Source: Aradus depressus
Taxonomy: Eukaryota; Arthropoda; Insecta; Hemiptera; Aradidae
Assembly (NCBI GenBank): GCA_963662175.1
Contig: OY759225.1
Location: forward strand, 1,860,001-1,924,000
Reading direction: 5' to 3'
DNA length: 64,000 nucleotides
Shown here: positions 1 to 10,259 of the stretch, one piece after another
How positions within the stretch are numbered: the first letter of the stretch is position 1
How the letters are laid out: the number at the start of each line of letters is the position of its first letter
Program-made: the position numbers and the translations under genes
The notes under the pieces: generated by a model
What the model saw: the letters and a program-made list of their open reading frames with translations, nothing else
Told to the model about the DNA's origin: nothing
Database searches by the model: none

Positions 1-137
1 ATATTCATTAATTTTTTTTTAATATCACGAGCAAATCCGAACGCAAATTGCGCAGACAACCTGCAGATATGAAGATGAACATGCAATAACTCTTTGAACT
101 AGCCTTGGTAAGAGAAAACGGATTTCCGTCCATTTGG

Positions 138-187
138 CGGCCTTCTGAGCTCAAGATCGCAGGTTCGAAACCCGGTTGAGCCCCTTC
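138..187 (+). repeat. SINE-A fragment (tRNA-like head)
   Basis: This short piece matches the head of the SINE-A family described at 29483-29812. It has the CTTCTGAGCTCAAG stretch followed by the box B-like GGTTCGAAACCC. The rest of the element is missing. Confidence 0.6.
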
Positions 188-215
188 ATTTTTATTTCCC
201 CAGCTACACTAAGTA

Positions 216-405
216 TATAGAATGTTATGTAATAGTCAAAATAGACCGATGTCTCAACGGAATTTCATATTTTCCGACCTGAAAAAAATTCTGTCGATAA
301 CTCGATAAAATTAATGTATCGACACGAAATTTTATGTGTATCCACTATGCTCTAAGAATATCTATTGATTTTGTGTCATCGAAGTCCAACTTCGTGTAAG
401 AATGG
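216..405 (+). repeat. Rep-D fragment
   Basis: The left end of the Rep-D family is recognisable: a degraded form of GTTATGTAATCGGTC, then ACGGAATTTCATATTTTCCGACC, split here as two matches, and then part of one tandem unit (AATGTATCGACACGAAATTT). The copy stops before a full unit. The family is described at 47625-48550. Confidence 0.55.
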
Positions 406-448
406 CATGATGTCATGTTATGGGCATTCTTTGTTTGTTAGGAGGATT

Positions 449-932
449 TTACTTTGATTGCTTGAATCCTATCTGTATATGAGGGCTTAGCAAAACCCCG
501 TACGTCCAAATAGATTTCATAACTGTATTATTAATTAAAAAAAAAAAAATTGAATTATTTTTCTTCTTAAATTTTTCTTTTTCATCACTAGCTTCCTTTC
601 CACAAATGAACCAAATTGCTTTCCAATCGAAGCCACATGATGATAAACTTCGCAATCTTTTTTTTGGAGAAGAGAAATTCACTTGTTTTTCTTGCTTTTT
701 ATAGGCTTCAATGTATTTTTTATTAATATACTTCTGTCGACATGATGTATGAGCATATACAACTTCGCACATATTTAAGTATTATAATATTCCATCGTTT
801 CTCATCTCAGAAGCTTGTTTTAAAGTTCCCAATTCTACAATAGAACCTGATTTGAGATCCAAGTTTTTCGCAAAGAAAACCAAATTTTTCTTCATCATCT
901 GCTGAATCACTATTCTTATTGTAACTATCCAT
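449..932 (-). pseudogene. Broken gene for a zinc-ribbon-like, probably transposon-derived protein
   Basis: The open part (449-772) reads a pattern seen in repeated, function-unknown invertebrate proteins: a His-Thr-Ser-Cys pair in VYAHTSCRQKYINKKYIEAY, a basic linker, then FDWKAIWFICGK with a candidate Cys pair. Upstream, at 773-932, the likely start of the frame (Met at 932, MDSYNKNSDSADDEEK) continues only if at least one frameshift and an in-frame stop are skipped. The resemblance to repeated invertebrate proteins is from memory and is not a named family. Transposon origin is inference. The gene is clearly not intact. Confidence 0.4.
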
Positions 933-1698
933 AATTAATAATTATCTGCAACAAGAAATATTCGAAAAATGTATAAACAGAAAGTTGAAATGAAAAAGAT
1001 GAAACAAATAAAAATGTAAAAATTTGAATTTTTTTAAAATTATCTACAATATAATATTATGACTGTAGGGACACAGGATGCAAACTGTCGGAGAATATAA
1101 TCGAGAACTTAAACAAATATCCAGAATAACGTTGCACGTGGAGACAGGCACGATACTAGATTGTTTTCAGAGCAGAGACACTCGTGTCCTCCACTATTCC
1201 TGCTTCCCCACCCTACTCCCTTTTCTGTACCTGCGATGCCTACTTTTCAAGGACGTTTGCTGTCCCTTTGTATACTTTATATAGAAATGATATAATGTTC
1301 GAGAGAAAAAATGAATATAGCTGTAAAAGGAATATACTATACTGGAAGTAACGTCTTTTTCATGGGAGTATCCTTAAAAAAAAAAAATCAGTGGAAAGTT
1401 TCAAAGGGTAAACTTTTTACTTTTTAGTATAAGAAATTCAAAAAACCAGGAAACATTCAAATCCATTCTTTATAGCTGGGTTCCGAGGTATAAACCTAAT
1501 TGGACTCGACTAATTGTAGGACGTTAAGTTTTCAAAAGGACATGCTGCACCTTCTAAAATACATTTTTTCGGCGGAGTTTTCTAGAAAAATAAGGGTTGC
1601 CAAATACACACGTCTTCCATCAGAAGAATGTGATAGTACCGATATTTTTCACCGACTTGATAGGTGGATCTTTGACATCATATGTGAAATTAAAATGG
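933..1698. other. No recognised feature
   Basis: The stretch is AT-rich intergenic sequence. The short ORFs at 1078-1284 and 1500-1784 show no domain or conserved motif, and the second runs into a SINE, so I do not call them genes. Confidence 0.5.
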
Positions 1699-2009
1699 TT
1701 AACTTGCATCCAAGGAGAGCTCAAGGTCGTGGGTTCGAAACCCGGCCTAAGTCCTTAGTTTATTTTATCTGGGAGGTAAAATAAACTTAAACACGCCGTC
1801 CTTCGGATGGGACTTTAAGCGATGGTCCCGAGACTGTACGATGTCAGGTACTCGTTAAAGAGGTGAATAAAACTATAGGGTAGGAAAGGTTTGTACTACC
1901 ACAGTAGAGTCGGGCTCATGTCCACCAGAGTGACGGAAGAGCGCTCTGGTAGTAGGCGTTAGGACCTCGTAGTTAAAGCCCGGGCATGAGTCACAATAAC
2001 TAACTAACT
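1699..2009 (+). repeat. SINE-A copy, nearly complete
   Basis: It carries the box B region (GTGGGTTCGAAACCCGG), the TTTATCTGGGAGGTAAAATA segment, the conserved GCCGTCCTTCGGATGGGA core and the tail segments ending in CATGAGTCACAATAACTAAC. The tRNA-like head is eroded and about 20 bases are missing after CTCGTTAAAGA. It sits about 380 bp upstream of the RPA49 start codon. Confidence 0.8.
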
Positions 2010-2389
2010 CTATCCAAGGAAGCACTCCATTCTTGAATTGCAGTCTTCCTTCCCCCTATCTTCTCTAATAAAACCAGAAAACTTTACTTTCATAATTATA
2101 ACGTTAAATTATTGTTTTTTATTAGTAATATTTATAAAATACTTGTGCATTATTAAGATGAATCAGTAATTAATTTTTTTAGCAATCATTACATATTGAT
2201 AGTTCAAAACAATCGTATTAACATCGATAGTTCACATTTCTGATATGAGAGAGGTTTCATTTTTTGAAACCTTCCATTTTTCAAACAATTCATTTTTTCG
2301 TCTCGAGTTGTATTTTGTAGAAATAAGTAATAGTTTTAGATGTTTACATTGTTCATCCTTGGGAAACAAAGTTCCTAATAGATTTAGAC
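2010..2389 (+). other. Region upstream of RPA49; presumed promoter and 5' UTR
   Basis: This AT-rich stretch separates the SINE from the RPA49 start codon. I see no convincing TATA box or initiator. The promoter is inferred only from position. Confidence 0.25.
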
Positions 2390-2480
2390 ATGAATCATTT
2401 AAAAAAAGAAGTTATCCCTTCTGATTTGTGTTTTATTACTGAAATCAATACAGATCAGAATTATGTGTCACCTATTATTG
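2390..2480 (+). CDS. POLR1E: RPA49 exon 1 (residues 1-30)
   Basis: The exon begins with ATG and reads MNHLKKEVIPSDLCFITEIN, then ends in VSPII plus one base. The donor is GTAAGA. The leftover G joins CT of the next exon to make Ala. Confidence 0.85.
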
Positions 2481-5400
2481 GTAAGAATTTGAAAAAAAAA
2501 ACGCAGGAATTGAAAAGGATAAGCTAATGTAGAAAAACAATGTTAGGACTCAATTTGTAAGCACTTTTATTTATTTTTATTTTTTTCTAGCTAATTTTGA
2601 ATATGGATCTGACATTATGGCTACAGAAAAAGCATCTGATTTCAAATGTAAAATGTTTATTGATAAGAAATCTCCAAGGAAGCGTGAAGTTATTGTATCA
2701 ACAGAAAAGCAACAATTTGTTGCTAGTGTTGTACCCTCGACTAAGGACCAACCCACAAATTCAACATTTCTTCTTATACGAAACAGAAAAACGAATAAGG
2801 TAACATATATCTCTTACTCTCCTTTATTAATTATGTATGTATATATATCTTATATACTTGTATAATATATAACATAGGTAGCCCCTATCAGTTAAATTTT
2901 ATTGGCCGGGTTTATTGAGAATTACTTTCGACTAAACAGATTTTTGTTATTTATATAAAGACAGTGTGTTGTGTGTTTTCTCTTCACATTTTGATTTTTA
3001 CTCTTATTTCTCTTGCACTGACCGGGTCATTAAGCGTCTGATTTTGGAAAATACTGAATCAAAAGTTACTCAACGTTGGGTGGATTATTTATACAGTTGT
3101 CACAAGTAGACTCACCCACACTGAAACCTCTGATAATTTTTTGCATCAGGACTCAAGTAAATCCAAGAACTAAATCTGGATGTAACGAACATTTTTGAAA
3201 TGTCCTACAACGTATATTATTGTATAATTTAAATAGGACTATCTGTGGACTCGAACATGACATTATCTACAAAGAGTAGCTGGGTTCTCAATTTTTCTTT
3301 TTGTCTTCTAGGTGAGGATTCTCCCTACTTTAAGTTGTATACTGAAGGACGCTGAGCAGCTGAAACGAAGTCAAGAACCCTTGTATGTAGAGGAGGTGGA
3401 CAGTTCTCAGCCTCAGGAGACCATGAAGGAAAAATTGAACAGCGTCAAATCTTTGGCTATGAGTTTTGGATCGAAAAAAGCCAAAAGGCAGTCCTCCATG
3501 GGCCTCCGGATGAATCTTACTTTGGAGAGTAACGATGAGAAAATACAGGAAACTGTCTCGGGTAAGTATAACTATTTTGTTTGTTTTTGTGACTCAAGCC
3601 CGGGCTTTAACTATGAGGTCATATCGCCTACTACCAAAGTGTTGTTTCTCCAATGGACATAAACCTGACTCTACTTTGGGAGTCTTAAATTTTGCATAAT
3701 CAGATTTATTTACCTTGGATAGGGGTAGAGGATTTTTAACGAGTACCTGACATCGCACAGGCTCAGGACCATCGCTTCCGAAGGATGGCATGCTCAAAGT
3801 TTTTTAACGTCTCAGGTATAATACCTAAGGGCAGTTAGTAATATTGGTAGTTTTTTTAGGAAATGTAGATATGAATGCAATGGATTTTTTTAAATTTCAA
3901 CAAATAATTTAAAGTTATTAGAGTTGTGTGTGGCCCCATCCCGTTTTATTTATTTTTTTGTTTTTTCAAAGAAATAAGTGATATATTCCTATTTTCTTAA
4001 AAAACAAATCTTAATACCGCTACGTCACTCATCAGCTCAACTAATAGTGTATTCATTTATTTTTTATTATTTTCAGGGGTAGATGTTAAATTTAATGAAG
4101 TTGACAATAAAAACGAGGAAGCGGACGATTTACTGAAACTGTTACCGCCTTGTAATCGAGAAGCGAAAAGACCTGAAGATGTCTACAACGTTGAAGATAT
4201 TCTGACGGAAGCTGAAAGAAATTCCCTCAAAGCTGCAGCAGAACTTCTTATGACTAAAAAATTGACAGAAGCTGATGAAAGGTGAGACATACTACTAATC
4301 CTGGAATTATAAGATTTAGTCCCATTTTTATTAAATTCGTTGCAAAACAAAACAATCGGGTTCCGCGCCACATTCCCTCTACACCCTGAAAACCCTCAAT
4401 CAGTGAAAAAACCCAAATTCTGGGTTTCTGAAAGAAAAAATAATTTAAATTATTCACCCCTTCAAATTGAATTTCTGAAAATGCTTAGGCGTATATTAGA
4501 GTTTATAGAGTTTTACACTTACTTAGAATATGGAGTCTCATTTTCCGAAGAGGGTTTTTAGCGATGCCCTTAAAACAGGTTTTTGTTCATATGACTGTGG
4601 TTTTTGGTTAAGAATGATTAAGCAAACAGATTTTGTCAGTACATTTTTTTTCTGAGCGAGAAGCATTGCATTGAAAAGGTTTTCACAGGACGAATATAAA
4701 ATTACATTTTTTACAATTAAGAAAATAATTTTACTATATAAAAATAATTTTTGGAATTTACTGCAAATCAGTTTTTTTTTTCTTATTTAAAAACTATTTG
4801 GAAACTTAGAAACAAATTCTAACGTGGCTACACTAGGGTCAGTTGGCTCAGTTTAGTATAGACTTTGTTTGACCTGAATGGATAAAACCCAGATAGTTTT
4901 CAAAAATAGTCAATGTTCAGACAGCCACCCCTCCCCTTACAGTTTTATTTCTAAACATGATTCGAGCTGGGTGTGTAGACTGGATCTGATTCACCCCTCT
5001 TTTGTGTTCCAGGAGCTCCTTCTTCCTGTTCAGCCACTTCTCCCAGCTGGGAGAGAAGCCAACCCAGGACCAGGTCGTTCTTCTTATCTACGCCAATTCT
5101 CTGGTCAAGTTCTTCAATTTGTCTTCTATCCAACTCCGGAACAAGAGCAGTCCCCACACCGTCTGTCCTCAGTCCAAACTTATCGGACAGAGGATATTCA
5201 AAGATTTCATAATACAAATTGGAAATAACAGGTATCTATTCCAAGCGGCATGAAAGTGCGGTCATGACCTTGAAAGTTCGGTTATATTGTACTCTGCCAG
5301 GTAAAAACTGTACACAAAACACTACTTAACTTTCCATCTATTTAAAATTGCATATTAATTTTTCAATTATTTTTTTAATACTAACTATTTATTCTTATTG

Positions 5401-8400
5401 TAAACATTTATTTTTGTGGCCAAGTCATGATCTTAAAATTGTTTTCTAGTTAAATCAAACATTGCAACTGTCCCCCAGATTCTCTTTTAGACATTCCTAA
5501 ATTTCTTTACATCATAAAAATATACATATATACGTATTTAATGAAATAAATATGTAATTCTAAATAGAGTTTAAAAAAATAAACAGGTGATAATGTGAAA
5601 TTTGAAACATTTCTAGTGGTGCGGAGAGAGATTAGAACCAATGTTTTTGAGACGTACAATACGAGTACAATGACTGATCACCTGGACAATGCTCTCTTGC
5701 GAGTTTATAGGACAGGTCAGATGCATAGTTTGACGCCTAGGACTAGTTATGGTTCGCATGAGTGCTTATAGGATGACAGAGGCGCTATGGACGGGGCGTC
5801 TAGGAGAGGAAGGGACAGATCTCTCGCTCATTTCTCTACTCTTTTGTTCTGTTTTTAACTTTTTGTTTACTTTTATATTTTTAGTGTATTCGTAAAAAAA
5901 AAAAAATGGAGATCGAGTTTCACGTATCAAAGTCCCACGAACATGATTTGTCTATTTACTCAAAGCAATGTGTATGTAAATGGAACTTTTGTGTGCGCTA
6001 TAATTCTGGAACGAATATAGCAATGAACAGGAAATTAGAAATAAGATGGAATCGGACAATAATTGTGGACACCTTGTTTCTTTTATTTTCAACATTCTAC
6101 ATACAATGGGGGGACCCAAACGGAACTCTTGCCAGAGATATAGTTCAGTTCTTTTTCACAATTTTTTCACGTTTTGTACTATTCTTTATTAAATATTTGT
6201 TTGTTTCATCTTCCTGGTAACGTTAAAAAAAAACAGTGTTATTTATGGTGCGGTCATTGCCAATATAAAGCCTTTCGAAGGTAAGGACCATGAAATCTTG
6301 AGTTCGCTATCCTTCGGATGAGTCGTTAAGCAATGATTTCGAGCCTGTGCGATGTAGGATATTAAGTAGGTAAATAAAGCTGGGTCGGTAACATTTAGGA
6401 CATACACAGTGTTCACTAGAACTTGAGTTCAGTGGACCTCACATAGTTACAGTTCAACAATTTGACGATACAGAGACACACGATTCAATTGGATCCTCAC
6501 TTCAAAAGTGCTACTGTCTATGGTATATAGAGAATGGTGAGGCGAGGGTAGTTCTATAAGTTTTGAGAACGGGAAAAAAACTTTTACTGGGAGACCATAA
6601 CTCAATAGAATGCATATTTCGACATGCATTTTTTTTTTTAATCCGAAACCTCATAAGGAAGACACCCATTGGGTTTTCAGTCCAATTGACCGAATAGGAA
6701 AACAATTGAGAGGGAGAGTGAGTGAAAACTTGCTTGATTACGAATAATTTGAGCTTGGGAAGTACATAGTGACTTTAATCATTAATAGAGGGTATAAGAA
6801 TGTCTGTTTTTAGGACGAGACCGAACTACATGAAGGACAAGCTGGTCTGCCATCTGATTGTTGTGATCCTGCTGGCTCTCAACTACAGACTGAACATGGA
6901 GACTCTAGCATCGACCCTCAAAGGGTTCGGACAGAGGAAGTAAGTAAGATCCGCTTTTAGAACTAGCAGATCATCTCCTTGGTAACTCGCTATCTATCCT
7001 TCCTGTCCCTTTAGATCCAAACTATATCCAAAACTCCTGACCCACATCTATTTGTACGTTTTCTTATTTTTAAATTATTTTATTAATTCTTTATTAGTGG
7101 CATAATATTTAATGTGTTAGCAGCACATTGTCAATAGCGTCACACAATAGCGCTCCCGTTCAGTAAGGATCTATAGTCGTGTTTCATGCATTTGAATATT
7201 CTTAAATCAAACGAAGGTTTGATTCTGGATCAACTGCTCTGATCCACCTTTTCTGTCTCGCCATTACTGAATCAGGATCAACATCAGACTTTGATCTTGG
7301 TTCTTGATCTTCCTGGATTAACCAACAATTTTTCTTGCACCATCCTAGATCAAGCAATTAATCCGAAGAAAAGGGTCTGTGATCCCAGATCAAATTTGAT
7401 ACCCCAGTTAGGTGAGATCAAATACCAGGATTAATTAGTTGTTGCTAAAAGCATTCCAATTTTACACATTTCTCAAGTTTTCAATTATGTCGGATGTTGA
7501 GTCAATAGAGAATCTTGAGGAATAGTTAGTGTTCAAGAAATTGACGAGGATATATTACATTTGGTTCCTCGTGTAATTCGAGAGAGGCGAGATTTATTTT
7601 CTGAATTCGATGACGGAAAATTTAGACAGAGGTATAGACTGTCCAGGGCAAATGTTTTAACGTTGTTTACATCTATACAAGGGGGACAGATGCAAGAAAT
7701 AATCCTATTTCTCCCATGAACAGGCTACTAATTACGCTGAGATACTATGTTACGGGAAGCTTTCAGATGACAATATCTGACATAGCTTCGATTCATAAAT
7801 CCACAGTGAGTAGGATAATTAGGCATGTTACCCACCTAATAGCTTCTTTAAGAAGGACTTTTGTGACCATGCCTGAAAATCAACAGGAATTGAGAGAAAT
7901 AAAACAAAAGTTGTTTCTCATCTCCAGGTTTCCAGGTGTGATTGGGGCTCTTGATAGCGCCTATATCCCCATTTTAAGGCCTCCAGGGCGAAATGCTGAA
8001 TTTACCGCAATCGTAAGGGTTACTTTTCTATAAATGTACAGTGTATTTGTGACTCACAATTGAAAATTATGAACATTGTGGCACGCTGGCCTGGCTCAAC
8101 CCACGATAGCACTATATTTAACCATTCTGCTATACGTGCAAGGTTTGAAAATAATGTGTATGATGGTTACTTATTGGCAGTTGCAGGATATGAATGTACT
8201 CGACATACTCTGACACCACTTTCTAATCCTAATACTGCTGCAGAGCAAGCATTTAATAATGCACACACCAAAACAAGGAACACGATTGAAAGATGTTTCG
8301 GTGTTTGGAAAAAAACGCTTTCCTTGTCTTGCTAGTCGTATTCGCCTCATCTAAAAACAACAGTTCTCCACAATATTTTGAGATATTTCTTCTGTTCAAA

Positions 8401-9305
8401 GTTCCACAAGAAAATATTTTTCCCGTAAGGAAAAAATTGCTGATCTTTTTGTCATTGTTAAGAGAAAAGAACAACTACTAAAACGTCTCTGAAAGCAAAG
8501 AATGAAGAAATATTTTGTGAAATGTAAACACGAAGTTTTATTTTATATTTACTTTATATATACAATATATTACAAGCAACATGAATAAATAAAATATATT
8601 GGATATTGAATGAGAAATCATTCAATAATGACACTGAGAAAAATAGAAAATAAAATAAGATTAAAAATAGTTAAATGATAAAGAAAGCTATGGCATAAAA
8701 AGTGTGTAGATGATTCAATCAACTAGTAGGTCTCGAGGCCATTGCCGCCTCAGCCTCTGTTTCTGTACCCATGACTGACTTACATTTAACAACAATTTAG
8801 AAGTCTATACGTTTTTTTAAATATAATTTGTGAATATCCCTTTTGTAAGCTAGGATTTGTTTTGCATTCATTTATTTATTTTTTAGCAGTTTCTCAGCTC
8901 ATTTGTTGTCCGACTGCTACTTATCATTGCATATATGGCGGAGTAATGAACCAAAATGTAAAGTAGAAACACCAGACATAATGTCTGTCCATACTGTGTC
9001 ACCACACGAACTGCGCTTCTCACCTTTCATTTTTCTATAACAAATCTAAACTACATTCTCGGCTCATATTTCATAGAGTGAACATTACTAGAATTTTAAA
9101 ACATGAAGGCAGATGTTTTGGCCTCACAAACGAGTAATACATCGATTTATCATATTTGTGGACTCATTTCAGATTGTTGCAGTTGGCCAAAATGGCTGGT
9201 GTGGCTCCTGCGTCTGTAGGAAATTCGAAAAATTTCGCTTTGAAAATACCTCTCCCGCCTCTTCCAGCCACCAAACCACCCAAGCAACTGAACAGAAGAA
9301 ACTGA
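2390..9305 (+). CDS. POLR1E: DNA-directed RNA polymerase I subunit RPA49 (A49/PAF53), seven exons
   Basis: The coding sequence is the join 2390-2480, 2591-2799, 3312-3561, 4077-4281, 5013-5231, 6814-6939, 9173-9305. It totals 1233 bases, 410 residues plus TGA, close to the family's usual length. Every intron is GT-AG and every phase matches. RPA49 works in the nucleolus as part of the RPA49-RPA34 pair on RNA polymerase I, helping initiation and elongation of ribosomal RNA. Residues 1 to about 183 form the dimerisation part. Residues about 184-251 are the linker, with the family signature LLPPCNREAKRPEDVYNVED. Residues about 252-410 form the tandem winged-helix region (GEKPTQDQVVLLIYANSL, RPNYMKDKLVCHLIVVIL). 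The ATG at 2390 was chosen because it opens the first exon in frame. Several introns carry repeats and the last contains a Harbinger relic. The identification rests on family knowledge, not a search. Confidence 0.9.
2591..2799 (+). CDS. POLR1E: RPA49 exon 2 (residues 31-100)
   Basis: The acceptor is TTTTTTCTAG. The exon reads ANFEYGSDIMATEKASDFKC, later QFVASVVPSTKDQPTNSTF, and closes in phase 0 at RNRKTNK before the donor GTAACA. It belongs to the beta-rich dimerisation module. Confidence 0.87.
3312..3561 (+). CDS. POLR1E: RPA49 exon 3 (residues 101-183)
   Basis: The acceptor is TTGTCTTCTAG. The exon reads VRILPTLSCILKDAEQLKRS and then the typical basic motif SFGSKKAKRQSSMGLRMN. It ends in phase 1 before GTAAGT. 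Reading past the donor gives only a short open tail into a SINE, so the splice is preferred. Confidence 0.87.
3585..3831 (-). repeat. SINE-A copy in RPA49 intron 3
   Basis: Read on the minus strand it ends with AAAGCCCGGGCTTGAGTCA, and contains GGTAGTAGGCGATATGACCTC and CGATGGTCCTGAGCCTGTGC. The tRNA-like head is missing and the sequence is well diverged, so this is an older copy. Confidence 0.75.
4077..4281 (+). CDS. POLR1E: RPA49 exon 4 (linker, residues 184-252)
   Basis: The acceptor is ATTATTTTCAG and the donor is GTGAGA. The exon carries the most diagnostic motif of the family, LLPPCNREAKRPEDVYNVED, followed by ILTEAERNSLKAAAELLM. It ends after two bases of an Arg codon. Confidence 0.9.
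5013..5231 (+). CDS. POLR1E: RPA49 exon 5 (winged helix, residues 252-325)
   Basis: The acceptor is TTGTGTTCCAG. The exon reads SSFFLFSHFSQLGEKPTQDQ and VVLLIYANSLVKFFNLSSIQ. It ends after AG of an Arg codon at the donor GTATCT. The alternative frames over this stretch are open by chance but do not join in phase. Confidence 0.87.
5620..5772 (+). other. Open coding-like fragment in RPA49 intron 5, unrecognised
   Basis: One frame is open here and reads EIRTNVFETYNTSTMTDHLD and LLRVYRTGQMHSLTPRTS before a stop near 5770. Its composition is more protein-like than the surrounding intron. It may be a transposon relic. I recognise no domain. Confidence 0.2.
6256..6450 (+). repeat. Degraded SINE-A copy in RPA49 intron 5
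   Basis: Only scattered blocks of the family remain: CTATCCTTCGGATGAGTCGTTAAGCAATG, given here as a match to the CTTCGGATGGGACGTTAAGC core, and CGAGCCTGTGCGATGTAGG. It is probably an old insertion. Confidence 0.45.
6814..6939 (+). CDS. POLR1E: RPA49 exon 6 (winged helix, residues 325-367)
   Basis: The acceptor is TGTCTGTTTTTAG. The exon reads RPNYMKDKLVCHLIVVILLA and NMETLASTLKGFGQR. It ends after AA of a Lys codon at the donor GTAAGT. Only the acceptor at 9171-9172 was found to continue the frame sensibly. Confidence 0.88.
6940..9172 (+). other. RPA49 intron 6, 2.2 kb, carrying a transposon
   Basis: This is the longest RPA49 intron. It contains repeated GATCAA/GGATTA motifs (about 7190-7450), a Harbinger transposase relic (7496-8480), and AT-rich sequence. 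At 8720-8790 the minus strand reads a short GC-richer frame (MGTETEAEAAMASRPTS) that could be the end of the transposon's second, Myb-like gene. That last point is a guess. Confidence 0.5.
7496..8480 (+). pseudogene. PIF/Harbinger transposase (HARBI1-like), broken by frameshifts
   Basis: The order of family motifs is clear: LLITLRYYVTGSFQMTISDI, KSTVSRIIRHVTHLI, then PGVIGALDSAYIPI with the first catalytic Asp, WPGSTHDSTIF with the second, and RNTIERCFGVWKK with the catalytic Glu. The frame is interrupted near 7530, 7690, 8010-8060 and after 8310, so at least four changes break it. The GD before the glycine-tyrosine pair is also lost (AVAGYE). The element lies in the sense orientation in RPA49 intron 6 and is removed by splicing. 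Clear terminal inverted repeats were not found. Confidence 0.8.
9173..9305 (+). CDS. POLR1E: RPA49 exon 7, C-terminus (residues 367-410)
   Basis: With the acceptor at 9171-9172, AA from exon 6 joins A to give Lys, and the frame runs LLQLAKMAGVAPASV, then FALKIPLPPLPATKPPK and the stop TGA. The basic, proline-rich end suits the family's C-terminus. The alternative acceptor at 9181 would break the phase. Confidence 0.85.
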
Positions 9306-9324
9306 TGTATATTTTGTTGCAGTT

Positions 9325-9330
9325 AATAAA
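9325..9330 (+). terminator. RPA49 polyadenylation signal
   Basis: AATAAA lies 20 bases after the RPA49 stop codon. It is the nearest canonical signal downstream. Confidence 0.65.
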
Positions 9331-9405
9331 CATTTTAGTAATAATAACGTTGTTTGAATTCGAGCTCACCTTTTTCATTTAACACGTTCAGCCTTCGCTC
9401 TGACA

Positions 9406-9654
9406 TTAGGGATATATATATCTCCAGGTAGGGTTGGGGGCCGTGGAAGGACATGGATCCGTCTCGTGCTCCCCACGGCAAATCTCACATCGCTTCTTAC
9501 CCTTACATTGTATCTCAATGTGACCAAAACGTAAACACTGCTTGCACTGTCTAAGAGGGGGGATTATCCCTCTATACAGGAAGTGCGAGGTCGGGTCTAC
9601 TCTAAGAGGAATGAGGCAGGAACCTGGAGCAGGATACTGGACGGCTCGTGTCAC
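9406..9654 (-). pseudogene. LINE ORF1 (Gag-like) zinc-knuckle fragment
   Basis: The frame carries two zinc knuckles back to back: CKQCLRFGHIEIQC (CX2CX4HX4C) and CEICRGEHETDPC (CX2CX3HX4C). This arrangement is typical of ORF1 proteins of jockey/I/R1-type retrotransposons. Only the C-terminal part is present and the stop is immediate. It lies just past the RPA49 3' end. Confidence 0.7.
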
Positions 9655-9796
9655 AACTCCACCCTCTGTAAAAAACTAAAACTTCCCTCACGAGTAGAAC
9701 GTTTCCGTCGAAGCCCAATCAAAGTGCTGTTACAACTCCATCTATGAGGCTTTCATGTACTCAATAAATAACGACATTTTAAAAAATATTTAAAGA

Positions 9797-9803
9797 CTTT
9801 TAT
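9797..9803 (-). terminator. Candidate polyadenylation signal for the 51-codon gene
   Basis: On the minus strand AATAAA occurs about 85 bases after the stop codon at 9886. Confidence 0.4.
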
Positions 9804-9885
9804 TTACAACAATTACATTAACAAATAAATGTTTTTCATAATATTCATTTTATAATTAAATTACCTGTAAAGCTTTCAATGCATA

Positions 9886-10041
9886 TTATTTATCTAAAAA
9901 TTTCAGGATAAATATTTTCTTTCCCTGGCGGAAGGCGTTCAACGTAGGATCCTTGATAGCAGAGATTTCTCTCCCAGATTCCTCTCCAGCGCCGCTGTCC
10001 TGGTATACAACATTTTTTGCCCAATCATCTTCACAAAACAT
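9886..10041 (-). CDS. Small ORF of 51 residues, function unknown (possible terminal exon)
   Basis: The frame starts MFCEDDWAKNVVYQDSGAGE, continues through ISAIKDPTLNAFRQGKK and ends FLDK before TAA. It is much richer in GC than the flanks, as expected of coding sequence, and it is followed by AATAAA on the same strand. An in-frame TAA lies five codons before the ATG. Either the ATG is the true start of a very small gene or the ATTAG just upstream is a splice acceptor. No signal peptide, membrane segment or known domain is visible. I do not recognise it. Confidence 0.4.
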   Translation of the reverse strand: MFCEDDWAKNVVYQDSGAGEESGREISAIKDPTLNAFRQGKKIFILKFLDK

Positions 10042-10259
10042 TTTGAATCTAATAACTTATCACAAGATTTTATTTACAAAACACAAAATGAAACTGTTTC
10101 ATGTATTATCACAAGGATTATAACATTGAAATAAATCAATATCTTTGTTAGAAAAAAAAAATTAAAAATATAATGTATAAATAATAGTATAAATAAACAA
10201 GAATATATACAGAATGAAACAGTTTAGGAGGTCACTGCCTCACATTCGAGCTAGACAAA

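Noticed and set aside
1078..1284. 68-codon ORF as a gene upstream of RPA49
   Set aside because: No motif, no splice context and ordinary chance length.
7015..7060. A possible RPA49 exon after CCCTTTAG reading SKLYPKLLTHIYL
   Set aside because: It does not resemble the family, has no donor, and the joint 6939/9173 restores the frame and the expected C-terminus.
8060..8335. Separate small gene after the first Harbinger ORF
   Set aside because: Its motifs (WPGSTHDS, RNTIERCFG) continue the same transposase after a frameshift.
9169..9378. Minus-strand ORF over the last RPA49 exon
   Set aside because: It is the antisense of a well-supported exon.
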